Assembly (NCBI GenBank): GCA_964533785.1 | Contig: CAZHNG010000025.1 | Coordinates: 1-30,028 of the forward strand | Source of the DNA: JANQRV01 sp964533785 | Lineage (GTDB): Bacteria > Bacteroidota > Bacteroidia > Chitinophagales > Saprospiraceae | DNA: 30,028 nt | Direction: 5' to 3' | In this document: piece after piece, positions 15,373 through 23,910 of the stretch | Numbering within the stretch: position 1 is the stretch's first letter | Layout of the letters: every line of letters begins with the position of its first letter | Notes under the pieces: generated by a model | Seen by the model: the letters and a program-made list of their open reading frames with translations, nothing else | Databases searched by the model: none | What the model was told of the DNA's origin: nothing | Position numbers and translations under genes: made by a program

Positions 15373-16974
15373 TTATTCCTTTTCCCTCAAAGTCGGATAC
15401 TCAATCCCCAACTGCTCCAGGTAAGAGTCGTATTTCGTTTCATCGTAATAAAACGGTTCTAATTGCGGGCGAAACTCATTCATAATTTCCTTATTCAGAT
15501 AAATAGCCGGTTTATCCTTTTCCGTTACCATTGGAATATATTGCTGTTTCATACCTTGTTCATTGCGGAAATAATCCCAGGCTTTTTCCACCAATTCCGG
15601 TTGTAGAAATAGATCGAGTAAAGTCATAGCTTCCACCTTTGCCCCTGAAATAACACCTTTATGAGCAATAGGCGTTGCCATTGCGATCGCATTGGACCAA
15701 TGATGTCCTTGCAACCCCGGAATATTGGAGGGGAATCTTAAAGTAACGGTGGGTAATTTCCAGGAAATATCACCAATATCATCTGATCCGCCGCTGACCG
15801 GATTCCGAACAGGAAGACCGATGGTGTCTAATTTCACATCCAATCCGTTGGTATCTCTAGGAGAATTTACTTCTCTTTGCACCGCTCTTGCCAGCTTCTG
15901 ATCTGCTTCGCTCCATTCGGGCAGCCCTACTTTTCTGATGTTTCCGTACATAGTTTCTGCAATAACCTTATTAAAATGACGCGGCCAGGCCGAACCTAGC
16001 ACTTTCCGGGATACTTTGGTATTGGTCATCATGGCAGCACCTTCCGCGATTTTATTGGCACGTTGGTACACTTCCATGATCTTAGGGTAAGTCACATGAC
16101 GAAAATAGTACCAAATAGAAGCTTTGGGCGGTACAACATTGGGTTGATCGCCACCATTTTTGATCACGGAATGGGAGCGGTGAATGGGATCTAGGTGTTC
16201 CCGGGCGTATTGCCAACCAATATTCATCAATTCTACCGCATCGGCCGCACTTCTTCCCCGCCAGGGAGAGCCGGCAGCGTGTGCAGCCTCCCCTTCAAAG
16301 GTATATTCTACCGATATCAAGCCCGTACCCCGCGATTGACCGTAAGAAACACTCATATTACTACTCACGTGCGTAAAAATACAAGCATCAACGTCATCAA
16401 AATAGCCATCGCGTGTAAAAAAAGCTTTGGTACCGACCAATTCTTCTGCCACCCCCGGCCATATAATTATTGTTCCGGGAATATTCTCCCGCTCCATAAT
16501 TTCTTTTACCGACAATACGGCCACCACATTCAATGGGGTACCGGAATTATGCCCCTCGCCGTGGCCGGGAGCACCTTCGATCATTGGATCATGATATGCC
16601 ACGCCCGGCTTTTGAGAAGCTTTCGGGATACAATCTAAATCACTGCCGACAGCGATTACGGGTTTTCCCGATCCCCATACTGCCCACCACGCCGTTGGAA
16701 TACCGGAAATACCGTATTCGATTTCAAAACCATTTTCTTCTAAAATATCGGTTATGTACTTGGAAGTTTCCACTTCCTGAAACCCTAATTCAGCAAAACT
16801 GAAGACTTTGTCTACCATCACTTGCGCCATTTTAGACCTGGCTTCCACTTTCTGCTCGACTTCTGTCTTCAGTTCAGCAATTTTGCCCTCAGAATATCCA
16901 GCGCTCTGCCCTAAAACCAATGTGGAGAAAAAAATTATTGTAAAAATAATTGACGTGCTTTTCAAGATTTTCAT
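15373..16974 (-). CDS. Secreted M20-family amidohydrolase/peptidase (AbgB-like)
   Basis: A 533-residue zinc-type hydrolase with an N-terminal signal peptide (ILKSTSIIFTIIFFSTLVLGQS), so periplasmic or extracellular. M20D features are visible: the dimetal region SDLDCIPKAS around 111-120, HGEGHNSG at 138-145 supplying metal ligands, the general-base pair EE at 177-178 (WPGVAEELVG), the dimerisation-domain stretch GEAAHAAGSPWRGRSAADAV, and a late HHWSNA histidine. The overall layout is that of p-aminobenzoyl-glutamate hydrolase subunit B and related aminoacyl amidohydrolases. It is somewhat longer than AbgB (about 480 residues) because of the signal peptide and a C-terminal extension. The substrate cannot be deduced. 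It is divergent from the carboxypeptidase-D-like gene, with only 61 bp between the two starts, so promoters must overlap. Confidence 0.88.
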   Translation of the reverse strand: MKILKSTSIIFTIIFFSTLVLGQSAGYSEGKIAELKTEVEQKVEARSKMAQVMVDKVFSFAELGFQEVETSKYITDILEENGFEIEYGISGIPTAWWAVWGSGKPVIAVGSDLDCIPKASQKPGVAYHDPMIEGAPGHGEGHNSGTPLNVVAVLSVKEIMERENIPGTIIIWPGVAEELVGTKAFFTRDGYFDDVDACIFTHVSSNMSVSYGQSRGTGLISVEYTFEGEAAHAAGSPWRGRSAADAVELMNIGWQYAREHLDPIHRSHSVIKNGGDQPNVVPPKASIWYYFRHVTYPKIMEVYQRANKIAEGAAMMTNTKVSRKVLGSAWPRHFNKVIAETMYGNIRKVGLPEWSEADQKLARAVQREVNSPRDTNGLDVKLDTIGLPVRNPVSGGSDDIGDISWKLPTVTLRFPSNIPGLQGHHWSNAIAMATPIAHKGVISGAKVEAMTLLDLFLQPELVEKAWDYFRNEQGMKQQYIPMVTEKDKPAIYLNKEIMNEFRPQLEPFYYDETKYDSYLEQLGIEYPTLREKE

Positions 16975-17035
16975 TGTTTTTTCGTTTTGAAACTAAATTA
17001 GAGAAAAACTTTTATCTAAAAGGTTCTTAAACAAC

Positions 17036-17986
17036 ATGAAACTACTCCTTTTTTTCGTTTTCTTAATCCCAACTAAAGTTTTTTGCCTCATCAATATTTC
17101 CGGCAAAGTGATCGATCTGCAATCCAATACTCCCATTGAGTATGCCAATATCTACGTGCAAGGCACTTTGAAGGGCACCCTAAGCGATCGCAACGGCACA
17201 TTTGAGATCAGCGGCCTTCAGCTTTCAGATATCTTGGTGGTTTCTGCTATAGGCTATGAAGAATTGGAGATAGCTATTGCCGAACTGGAAGGAGACCTAT
17301 ACCTCAAGCCTACCGTGTATAACCTGGCAGAAGTAGTCATACCTTCTGGTAACTCTACCGTAGAAGAGTATGGTTTCACCAGACAAAAGCTTAAAAGAAA
17401 AAATATTTCTACCCTTTCACATGGTCTGATCTGGGACGGTAAAAATGTGTCCAACACTGCAGCACAGGCTGCAAGACATATCACAAACCCTGACGAAAAA
17501 GTAGGGTTTATCCAATCCATTAGTTTTTATATTCATTCTATGGGTCAGCCAGAGACTCCATTTCGGATCAGATTGATCGAAATGGATGAAAATAATCGCC
17601 CCTGGCGGGAAATGATCACCGAGAACATAGTCGTGCAAGCGGCCGAGGGTGACTCTTGGTTGGAGGTAGATCTATCAAAAGAAAAATTACTTTTCCCCAA
17701 AAATGGATTCCTTGTTTCTATGGAATGGTTACAAACGAATACCCGGGATTTCTGGTACGAAACAACTTTCAAAAAAATCATGAAAAACAATCCCGTTTAT
17801 GAAGACTGGAAAAGCCAGAATAAAAACCGAAACACTTTTTGGGGTTACGGCCAGATCATTGGACTTTACAATTCCGGAGAAACGGGCAGCCGCTGCTGGA
17901 GAAGTGACATCCAAACGCCATGGTATTCTTTCCTCAATAAAAGCGGCGAATTGATGATCAAAGCTAAAATCAAAACCTGGGAATAA
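17036..17986 (+). CDS. Secreted protein with carboxypeptidase-D-like regulatory domain
   Basis: A 316-residue exported protein of unknown function. A signal peptide (MKLLLFFVFLIPTKVFC) is followed by a carboxypeptidase-D-regulatory-like beta-sandwich at about 20-105 (INISGKVIDLQSNTPIEYANIYVQGTLKGTLSDRNGTFEI ... VVSAIGYEELEI). This module also begins TonB receptors, but no plug or barrel follows here. The remaining ~200 residues look like a second beta-rich domain (ISFYIHSMGQPETPFRIRLIEMDEN ... WLEVDLSKEKLLFPKNGFLVSMEWL) reminiscent of carbohydrate-binding folds; I cannot name it. It starts 61 bp from the divergent M20 hydrolase and is not in an operon with a following gene, since the next gene is on the other strand. 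Confidence 0.8.
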   Translation: MKLLLFFVFLIPTKVFCLINISGKVIDLQSNTPIEYANIYVQGTLKGTLSDRNGTFEISGLQLSDILVVSAIGYEELEIAIAELEGDLYLKPTVYNLAEVVIPSGNSTVEEYGFTRQKLKRKNISTLSHGLIWDGKNVSNTAAQAARHITNPDEKVGFIQSISFYIHSMGQPETPFRIRLIEMDENNRPWREMITENIVVQAAEGDSWLEVDLSKEKLLFPKNGFLVSMEWLQTNTRDFWYETTFKKIMKNNPVYEDWKSQNKNRNTFWGYGQIIGLYNSGETGSRCWRSDIQTPWYSFLNKSGELMIKAKIKTWE

Positions 17987-18102
17987 TTTCTCATCGGCCA
18001 TTGAAGATATCCTTGGGTATTCCAAGAGTCAGCAGATGCCGTTTATTTTATTTGTTTAAGAGGTTTATGTGTCCGTGAGATTGAAATAAACGAATCAATC
18101 TA

Positions 18103-18453
18103 TCAACATGGCAAACAAACAGGAGTTACACTGTCTCCACTGAAAGGCTTGGTCATATAATCGTCTGCACCGGTTTCTAGTCCTAAAACTTTATCAATTT
18201 CCTCTGACTTCGCCGTTAACATTAGTATTGGCGTATAACGCTTCTGCATCCGGATCCGGCGACATACCTCCATACCATCTAATTTCGGTAGCATCAAATC
18301 CAGTACAATCAAGTCAAAATTACGACTCGTGGCCGCCTTTAGTCCAGCTTCTCCATCGTAAGCTCTGGTCAAATTGCAGTTTAAATCCTTTAAATGGATT
18401 TCCAACAAATCAATGATATCCAGATCGTCCTCTACAACCAGTACCTTTTTCAT
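18103..18453 (-). pseudogene. Response regulator receiver domain, output domain missing
   Basis: A two-component receiver that begins at the ATG at 18453 (MKKVLVVEDDLDI). All phosphorylation-site residues are present: acidic pocket E8-D9-D10, phospho-acceptor Asp52 (LIVLDLMLPKLDG), Thr80 (MLTAKSEE) and Lys102 (DDYMTKPFS). The sequence is typical of OmpR/PhoB regulators, where about 120 residues of winged helix-turn-helix should follow. Instead the frame runs into unrelated sequence right after KPFS and stops 11 codons later (18103-18105). Downstream, 17987-18102 contains no output-domain remnant. It could be a deletion, an insertion-sequence scar or an assembly join. As written it is a stand-alone receiver of about 116 residues and cannot bind DNA by itself. 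Confidence 0.8.
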
Positions 18454-18486
18454 CTGAAAAATTTTGAACAAATTATAAATTCTTTA

Positions 18487-18503
18487 TCACAAAACTTTCA
18501 CAA
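18487..18503 (-). promoter_or_regulatory. Pair of 11-bp-phased TTGTGA sites before the receiver gene
   Basis: On the minus strand TTGTGA occurs at 18503-18498 and again at 18492-18487, exactly 11 bp apart, 34 bp upstream of the receiver ATG. The unit and phasing match the four-unit array at 18660-18703 in the opposite orientation. Tandem sites with one helical turn of spacing are characteristic of OmpR/PhoB-type regulators, which suggests autoregulation. Confidence 0.5.
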
Positions 18504-18659
18504 TACCCGGTATTCTAGAGGGTATAATTGATTATAATGTCGTAACTTAGACACTATAACATTTATCTTAGTATTTTCTTTATTATCGCCACCTCAGTAA
18601 AAATTTCACAAAAGGTTACAAAGCAAAACTTTAACGCGATCAATAGATCACTTTTCTTT

Positions 18660-18703
18660 ACTGTGATACTTTTGTGATCACTTTGTGATCATTTTGTAAC
18701 AAA
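18660..18703 (+). promoter_or_regulatory. Four-unit 11-bp direct-repeat array (PhoB/OmpR-box-like)
   Basis: TGTGAT starts at 18662, 18673 and 18684, and the related TGTAAC at 18695: four contiguous 11-bp units. The two central units are tttgtgatcac and tttgtgatcat. Pho boxes of PhoB also consist of 11-bp direct-repeat units. The array lies between the minus-strand receiver gene and the plus-strand secreted repeat protein (ATG at 18867), about 165 bp before the latter. A looser TCACA/TTACA pair sits at 18606-18620. Confidence 0.55.
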
Positions 18704-18866
18704 TCATATCTAGTTTTACTAAATACCATAATCATTGTTAAGCCGGGTATTGGTGTTTTGACTTGGTTGTTTGGAGGTTTTAGTGAAATCCATACCGACC
18801 CAAAATAAATGCATCCCATTTGAACATATCTTTCAAACGCATTTATTCAATCTAAATACAAATTAT

Positions 18867-21860
18867 ATGATGTCCTTTGAATTACGCTTTTTCAAAGGCA
18901 GTAAGACTTTTAACGCAGCACAATTGCTAGCAATGTGCTTGTTCCTACTGTCCTTTCCCAAAGTTCACGCCCAAATTGTTATCAATGAAATCTTCCCGGG
19001 CGGAACCGTAGAACTAAAAAATATTGGCGAAAATACCATTGACCTCTCGGATTATTGGTTATGCGAATTTCCCGACTACCAAAGGATCGGTGATTCCAAT
19101 TTAGCTTGCGAAGGCAGCTCAACCTCTCTGGAACCAGGCGCCATTATTGCAGTAGACGATTTTAATGTCATTGATGCTGATGACGGTGAAGTTGGACTAT
19201 ATTCTACTAATAGCTTTGGCGATCCTTCGGCTCTTGTTCATTATGTACAATGGGGATCCGGCCGTCATCGCCGCGCCAGTGTGGCTGTGCAAGCTGGCAT
19301 CTTACAATCTACGGATCAATTTGTTCCAGCTTTTGGGCCAATGGAATCCCTGGCTTACGACGGAGCTGGTAACTCTCCGCTGGATTGGCAGGTCTTAATG
19401 ATCCCTACTATCTGCGAAGAAAATGCTGTATGCGACGTTGACGGTGGCGAATTATCCGGTGGGCCCTTTCAATTTTGTGTAGGGGATGGTATTGATGATT
19501 TTGTCTCTGGTATTATCCTTGTAGGTAATGAAGGCCCTAACACTCAATGGATCGTTACAAATGAAGAAGGGATCATATTGGGGCTTCCTCCTTCTCCGGA
19601 AGCGGTCAATTTTGATGGTGCCGGAACTGGTGTATGTTTCATCTGGCACCTCAGCTTTGAAGAGGGAATTCAAGGATTGGAAGTTGGATTGAATGCCAAT
19701 GACCTTGCAGGCTGCTCTGACCTCTCCAACCCGATTACCGTGGAAAGGATCGGCGTCAACGGTGGGGAACTTACCACTGCCGACGGACTTACCGAACTGG
19801 AAATCTGTGCCGGCGACGGTAACTCCGACGCTTTCGACGTCACCCTTACCGGCGCCGCAGGACCAAACTCTGCCTGGGTCATTACCGACGATCAACTGAA
19901 CATCCTGGCTTTGCCCGATCCTCCTCCTTTCGACCTCGAAGGGGCAGGTCCTGGTATTTGCCTCATCTGGCACCTCAGCTTCGCCGACGGTCTGACGGGC
20001 GCTGAAGTTGGCGCTAATGCCGGAGAGCTCGAAGGATGCTTCGACCTTTCCAACCCGATTACCGTGAAAAGAATCGGCGTCAACGGTGGGGAACTTACCA
20101 CTGCCGATGGACTCACCGAACTGGAAATCTGTGCCGGCGACGGTAACTCCGACGCTTTCGACGTCACCCTTACCGGCGCCGCAGGACCAAACTCTGCCTG
20201 GGTCATTACCGACGATCAACTGAACATCCTGGCTTTGCCCGATCCTCCTCCTTTCGACCTCGAAGGGGCAGGTCCTGGTATTTGCCTCATCTGGCACCTC
20301 AGCTTCGCCGACGGTCTGACGGGCGCTGAAGTTGGCGCTAATGCCGGAGAGCTCGAAGGATGCTTCGACCTTTCCAACCCGATTACCGTGAAAAGAATCG
20401 GCGTCAACGGTGGGGAACTTACCACTGCCGATGGACTCACCGAACTGGAAATCTGTGCCGGCGACGGTAACTCCGACGCTTTCGACGTCACCCTTACCGG
20501 CGCCGCAGGACCAAACTCTGCCTGGGTCATTACCGACGATCAACTGAACATCCTGGCTTTGCCCGATCCTCCTCCTTTCGACCTCGAAGGGGCAGGTCCT
20601 GGTATTTGCCTCATCTGGCACCTCAGCTTCGCCGACGGTCTGACGGGCGCTGAAGTTGGCGCTAATGCCGGAGAGCTCGAAGGCTGCTTTGACCTTTCCA
20701 ACCCGATTACCGTGAAAAGGAAAACAGGAGAGGATTGTGATGACATCCTAGAAGAGGGCCCTGATGTTGAATTAACGATTTCAGCGCCAGAGGAATACCA
20801 AATTTTCGAAACCTTTACCTATACACTAGTGCTGACGAACAATGGCACAGAAAGTGCTTCAAATATTCAGGTTGACGCAGCAATACCAGAAGGTACAGCT
20901 TTTGCCGGCAGCTCTGCGACGAAAGGTGACTATGGTCCTTTTTTCCAAAGATGGGAGGTAGAGGTATTGGAAAGTGGAGAAAGTGCGTCATTGGAAATTA
21001 ACGTCTATCCCCTCATTGAAGGTACGACGATTACTAATTTTGTTCAGGTAATTGCCATGGATGAAGAGGATGTAGACTCTAGTCCTGATAATGGAATAGC
21101 ACCCAATCCGGTTGAGGATGACGAAGCTGTGGCGATAGTTCAATCTGCGGTCATTCCCCCCATGGGTGGGATAGCGGCTGACCTGGAATTAAACATCTCA
21201 ACCGAAGAAGAGAATTACCAAATTTACCAGGACTTCACCTATGTTGTCGAATTAACGAATAATGGACCTGATGATGCTTCTAACATTGTAGTGTCTTTAC
21301 CATTTCCGGAAGGAATGGTATATTCAAACAGCGAAACAGAATTGGGTAGATATGGTTTTATTTTCCAACAATGGGAAATTCCAAGCTTAGGTGTCGGTCA
21401 AACAACGATCTTGCGTTTAACTTTATTCCCACTGGTAGAAGATACTGAACTCGTATTCTACGGCCAGGTTTCCCAGGTAGACCAGGAAGATCCTGATTCT
21501 ACGCCCAATAATGGAGAAGCACCAATGGTCGTTGAAGATGATGAAGCAGTAACAAGTAACAGTTCAATGGGCTCGGGCTTTGTCCACAGTCCATTTGATC
21601 TAGGAAAAAATCAGTCATCAACAATTACTAATGTGTACCCCAACCCAGCAAGCATAGCAATTCAAGTAGAAACGAAGAGTACGACAAGCCATAGAACATT
21701 AGTAAATATTGTAGACAATCAAGGTCGCATCATTGAACAAATGAGGCAACAACTCACAAAAGGTTTCAATCAATTTTCCATCGATGTTTCAAGGCTAAAC
21801 AGTGGGAAATACTTTCTTGTATTTGACGAAAAAAGGGTACCTTTTATGGTAACCAGGTAG
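18867..21860 (+). CDS. Large T9SS-secreted modular protein: lamin-tail domain, four ~105-residue repeats, two DUF11 domains, sorting domain
   Basis: A 997-residue cell-surface or extracellular protein. The ATG at 18867 (MMSFELRFF) is chosen over a TTG at 18771 because it puts the signal peptide (AQLLAMCLFLLSFPKVHAQ) at the N-terminus. The order is: lamin-tail-like domain about 36-190 (IVINEIFPGGTVELKNIGENTIDLSDYWL ... DDFNVID); a divergent repeat about 193-294; three near-identical 108-residue repeats at 295-618; two DUF11-type beta-sandwiches at about 632-755 and 771-895 (YTLVLTNNGTESASNIQV and YVVELTNNGPDDASNIVV); and a type IX sorting domain at about 920-997 (NVYPNPAS ... GKYFLVFDEKRVPFMVTR). 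The repeats each contain three cysteines (EICAGDG, GICLIWHLS, EGCFDLSNP). An adhesive or structural role is inferred. A strong terminator follows. Confidence 0.88.
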   Translation: MMSFELRFFKGSKTFNAAQLLAMCLFLLSFPKVHAQIVINEIFPGGTVELKNIGENTIDLSDYWLCEFPDYQRIGDSNLACEGSSTSLEPGAIIAVDDFNVIDADDGEVGLYSTNSFGDPSALVHYVQWGSGRHRRASVAVQAGILQSTDQFVPAFGPMESLAYDGAGNSPLDWQVLMIPTICEENAVCDVDGGELSGGPFQFCVGDGIDDFVSGIILVGNEGPNTQWIVTNEEGIILGLPPSPEAVNFDGAGTGVCFIWHLSFEEGIQGLEVGLNANDLAGCSDLSNPITVERIGVNGGELTTADGLTELEICAGDGNSDAFDVTLTGAAGPNSAWVITDDQLNILALPDPPPFDLEGAGPGICLIWHLSFADGLTGAEVGANAGELEGCFDLSNPITVKRIGVNGGELTTADGLTELEICAGDGNSDAFDVTLTGAAGPNSAWVITDDQLNILALPDPPPFDLEGAGPGICLIWHLSFADGLTGAEVGANAGELEGCFDLSNPITVKRIGVNGGELTTADGLTELEICAGDGNSDAFDVTLTGAAGPNSAWVITDDQLNILALPDPPPFDLEGAGPGICLIWHLSFADGLTGAEVGANAGELEGCFDLSNPITVKRKTGEDCDDILEEGPDVELTISAPEEYQIFETFTYTLVLTNNGTESASNIQVDAAIPEGTAFAGSSATKGDYGPFFQRWEVEVLESGESASLEINVYPLIEGTTITNFVQVIAMDEEDVDSSPDNGIAPNPVEDDEAVAIVQSAVIPPMGGIAADLELNISTEEENYQIYQDFTYVVELTNNGPDDASNIVVSLPFPEGMVYSNSETELGRYGFIFQQWEIPSLGVGQTTILRLTLFPLVEDTELVFYGQVSQVDQEDPDSTPNNGEAPMVVEDDEAVTSNSSMGSGFVHSPFDLGKNQSSTITNVYPNPASIAIQVETKSTTSHRTLVNIVDNQGRIIEQMRQQLTKGFNQFSIDVSRLNSGKYFLVFDEKRVPFMVTR
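19749..20720 (+). repeat. Three tandem 324-bp near-identical coding repeats
   Basis: Units start at 19749, 20073 and 20397, each exactly 324 bp (108 codons). Units differ at only a few positions, for example gacggactt in the first against gatggactc in the second and third, and ggatgcttc against ggctgcttt at the end of the third. The array is in frame inside the secreted modular protein, is visibly richer in G+C than the flanks, and is preceded by one diverged unit (about 19443-19748). The copy number may be wrong if the assembly used short reads. Confidence 0.95.
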
Positions 21861-21900
21861 CAATATGATTGTTATATAAGATTTAAATAAATAATATATC

Positions 21901-21938
21901 AAAAGCCAGGTAGATTCCATTTTTACCTGGCTTTTTTT
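21901..21938 (+). terminator. Rho-independent terminator after the secreted repeat protein
   Basis: A perfect 12-bp inverted repeat, aaaagccaggta (21901-21912) and tacctggctttt (21924-21935), with an 11-nt loop, runs straight into a T-tract ending at 21938. It starts 40 bp after the stop codon. Confidence 0.9.
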
Positions 21939-21979
21939 AGTTATGTCTGCTCAGGCAAACAGAATTAATAAATAAACCT

Positions 21980-21987
21980 TACTTTTG
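21980..21987 (+). promoter_or_regulatory. Candidate -7 element upstream of the tandem phosphodiesterase gene
   Basis: TACTTTTG matches TAnnTTTG exactly and lies downstream of the terminator, about 160 bp before the ATG at 22150. No good -33 TTTG is seen at the usual spacing, so this is only a candidate. Confidence 0.3.
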
Positions 21988-22149
21988 CACTAAAGAGGCT
22001 AAAACAATTGTGTTGTAGATATACTGGCAAAAGCTAATAAGCAAATACTTTCCGAAAAAGTAGTTTCGATATTCCCCTTTAAGTTCGACTCAGTCACCCG
22101 TATTTTCCTGGTTTATTCTGTTTAATGATTTGCAAAAACTGATTAAATA

Positions 22150-23865
22150 ATGAGATATTTTATAGTGGTATTCATTTTTCTTGCTGTACAACAGTGCCTG
22201 CAAAGTCAGGTAAAGCCGCTACTTAACGCTCATCTGGAAGATGATTATGGACAACGCAAACCTTTGTATAATGCTCTTGAATATGGATTTAGGAGCATTG
22301 AAATAGACCTTCATCTCGTTGACGGTGAACTTTTAGTTTCCAACAGGCACCCATCCCCTAAACACGACCGCACGCTTGAGCAACTCTATCTTCTGCCACT
22401 ACGAGAAATCATTAATAAAAATAACGGCCAGATCTACCCTAATTTCGACCAAGAGTTTTATTTGGTAATTGACATTAAGACGGATGCCGGATTAACTTTT
22501 GCAGCACTAAACGAACAATTGGCCAAGTATGAAGATATCCTGCGTATAGTAGAAGGTAATAAGGTGATACCGGGCCCCATAACTATAGTTTTGAGCGGCA
22601 ACAGACCAATTCCACACCTATGGGATCAATCCAAAAGATTAATGGCAATTTGCGGAATTCCAGAAGACATAGGCAAAAAATATCCTACTCATTTTATGCC
22701 TATAATCAGTTCTAATTTCAAAGAGCATTCCGCTTGGCGCGGTTCGGGCCGGCTAGAAGAACGAGAATCCAATTGGCTGATAGAGTTTTGTCAACGGGTA
22801 CATAATGAAGGTAAAAAAGTACATTTTTGGAACTACCCTAACAGAAGTATTGTCTGGAATAAATTACTAGAATGCGGAGTGGATTTCGTGAGTTCATCCA
22901 AGGCCAAAAAGCTCGCTAATTACTTCAATGATCCGGAAGTTTTAGTGGAGGATATCCCAATAGCCATCGTACATAGCAATACACCAAAAGAAAAATCAAG
23001 TCTACCACAAAAAATAGCTCCTATAGCAAAAAATAGCCCTGACAGTGAAGACTTCATAGTGAGTTCTTCCACGCCAGCAGTGGAAACCATCACTAAACCC
23101 AAAGTGGAAATTCCAACAGCTCCCACCCCTCCGACAATCTTGATCAATGCCCACGCACATAATGACTATGAAAATGAGCGCCCCCTTTTTGATGCTCTCA
23201 ATAAGGGGTTCACCAGCATTGAAGTCGATATACACTTGGTGAACAACGAATTGTATGTTTCCCATGACACTCCCGAGCAACTAGAGGAAACCCAAACTTT
23301 CGAAAATCTCTATCTGAAACCTTTATCGAACCTGGTCAAAAAAAATGATAATAGCGTATACAAACATTATAACGGACCATTTTATTTAATGATAGACGTT
23401 AAAACAGAGGGGGAACTGACCTACCAACTCTTAAAAGAGCAATTGAAAAAATATGAACATATTTTCACTCAGGTGAATAATGATACAGTCACCGAGGGCG
23501 CCATTACCACCATATTATCTGGAAATCGCCCCATTGAAACCATTGCTTCTGAAAACTCAAGAATGGTATTTATTGATGGCAGACCCGGGGATCTTGATCG
23601 TGGCTACTCCAGTAATTTAATGCCGATTATCAGCGATAATTACAGCAAACATTTTGAATGGGACGGTACCGGAAAAATGCCTGAACGTGAATTTGAATAC
23701 CTCAAAACATTGGTAAAAATTGCTCAAGAGGAAGGAAAAAAATTGCGTTTTTGGGCTATTCCGGAAAATGAAAACGTCTGGGAAACACTGCTTAAAGGGG
23801 GATTGGGTTTCATTAATACGGATAAAATTGACGCCCTGGCTCAATTTTTAACACTTGATAACTAA
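22150..23865 (+). CDS. Secreted protein with two tandem PLC/GDPD-like phosphodiesterase domains, the first probably inactive
   Basis: A 571-residue exported protein (signal peptide RYFIVVFIFLAVQQCLQS). Two homologous domains of about 240 residues each (roughly 22-262 and 330-567) are joined by a Pro/Ser/Lys-rich linker. They resemble the PLC-like/AIM6-type phosphodiesterase superfamily. Domain 2 has the expected acid-base set: His335 in NAHAHNDY, Glu358 and Asp360 in SIEVDIHLV, and His372 in YVSHD. Domain 1 keeps His28 (NAHLEDDY), Glu51 and Asp53 (SIEIDLHLV), but the position equivalent to His372 is Asn65 (LVSNR), and the second histidine of HAH is Glu30. The spacing His28-Asn65 equals His335-His372 (37 residues), which supports the alignment. 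Domain 1 is therefore likely noncatalytic. The substrate is unknown; phosphodiester headgroups are the family theme. The photolyase gene follows 45 bp later. Confidence 0.8.
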   Translation: MRYFIVVFIFLAVQQCLQSQVKPLLNAHLEDDYGQRKPLYNALEYGFRSIEIDLHLVDGELLVSNRHPSPKHDRTLEQLYLLPLREIINKNNGQIYPNFDQEFYLVIDIKTDAGLTFAALNEQLAKYEDILRIVEGNKVIPGPITIVLSGNRPIPHLWDQSKRLMAICGIPEDIGKKYPTHFMPIISSNFKEHSAWRGSGRLEERESNWLIEFCQRVHNEGKKVHFWNYPNRSIVWNKLLECGVDFVSSSKAKKLANYFNDPEVLVEDIPIAIVHSNTPKEKSSLPQKIAPIAKNSPDSEDFIVSSSTPAVETITKPKVEIPTAPTPPTILINAHAHNDYENERPLFDALNKGFTSIEVDIHLVNNELYVSHDTPEQLEETQTFENLYLKPLSNLVKKNDNSVYKHYNGPFYLMIDVKTEGELTYQLLKEQLKKYEHIFTQVNNDTVTEGAITTILSGNRPIETIASENSRMVFIDGRPGDLDRGYSSNLMPIISDNYSKHFEWDGTGKMPEREFEYLKTLVKIAQEEGKKLRFWAIPENENVWETLLKGGLGFINTDKIDALAQFLTLDN

Positions 23866-23910
23866 ATAGTCACAAAGGAACAAATCCCGGGCATTGCTGT
23901 TTCAAATTAC

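Noticed and set aside
18108..18143. Transposase remnant (MANKQELHCLH) at the regulator breakpoint
   Set aside because: Only 11 codons and no terminal inverted repeats identified; kept as a hint in the finding but not annotated as a mobile element.
18662..18689. CRP/FNR-type site reading of TGTGATCAC-like sequence
   Set aside because: The cores are direct repeats with 11-bp phasing, not an inverted TGTGA-N6-TCACA dyad. The phased-repeat interpretation explains all four units.
19452..20621. 389-codon open frame on the minus strand opposite the repeat array
   Set aside because: It is the antisense of the three identical coding repeats and is itself just a repeated peptide. The G+C-rich repeats contain few stop triplets on the complement. 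The plus-strand frame has a signal peptide, known domains and a sorting domain.
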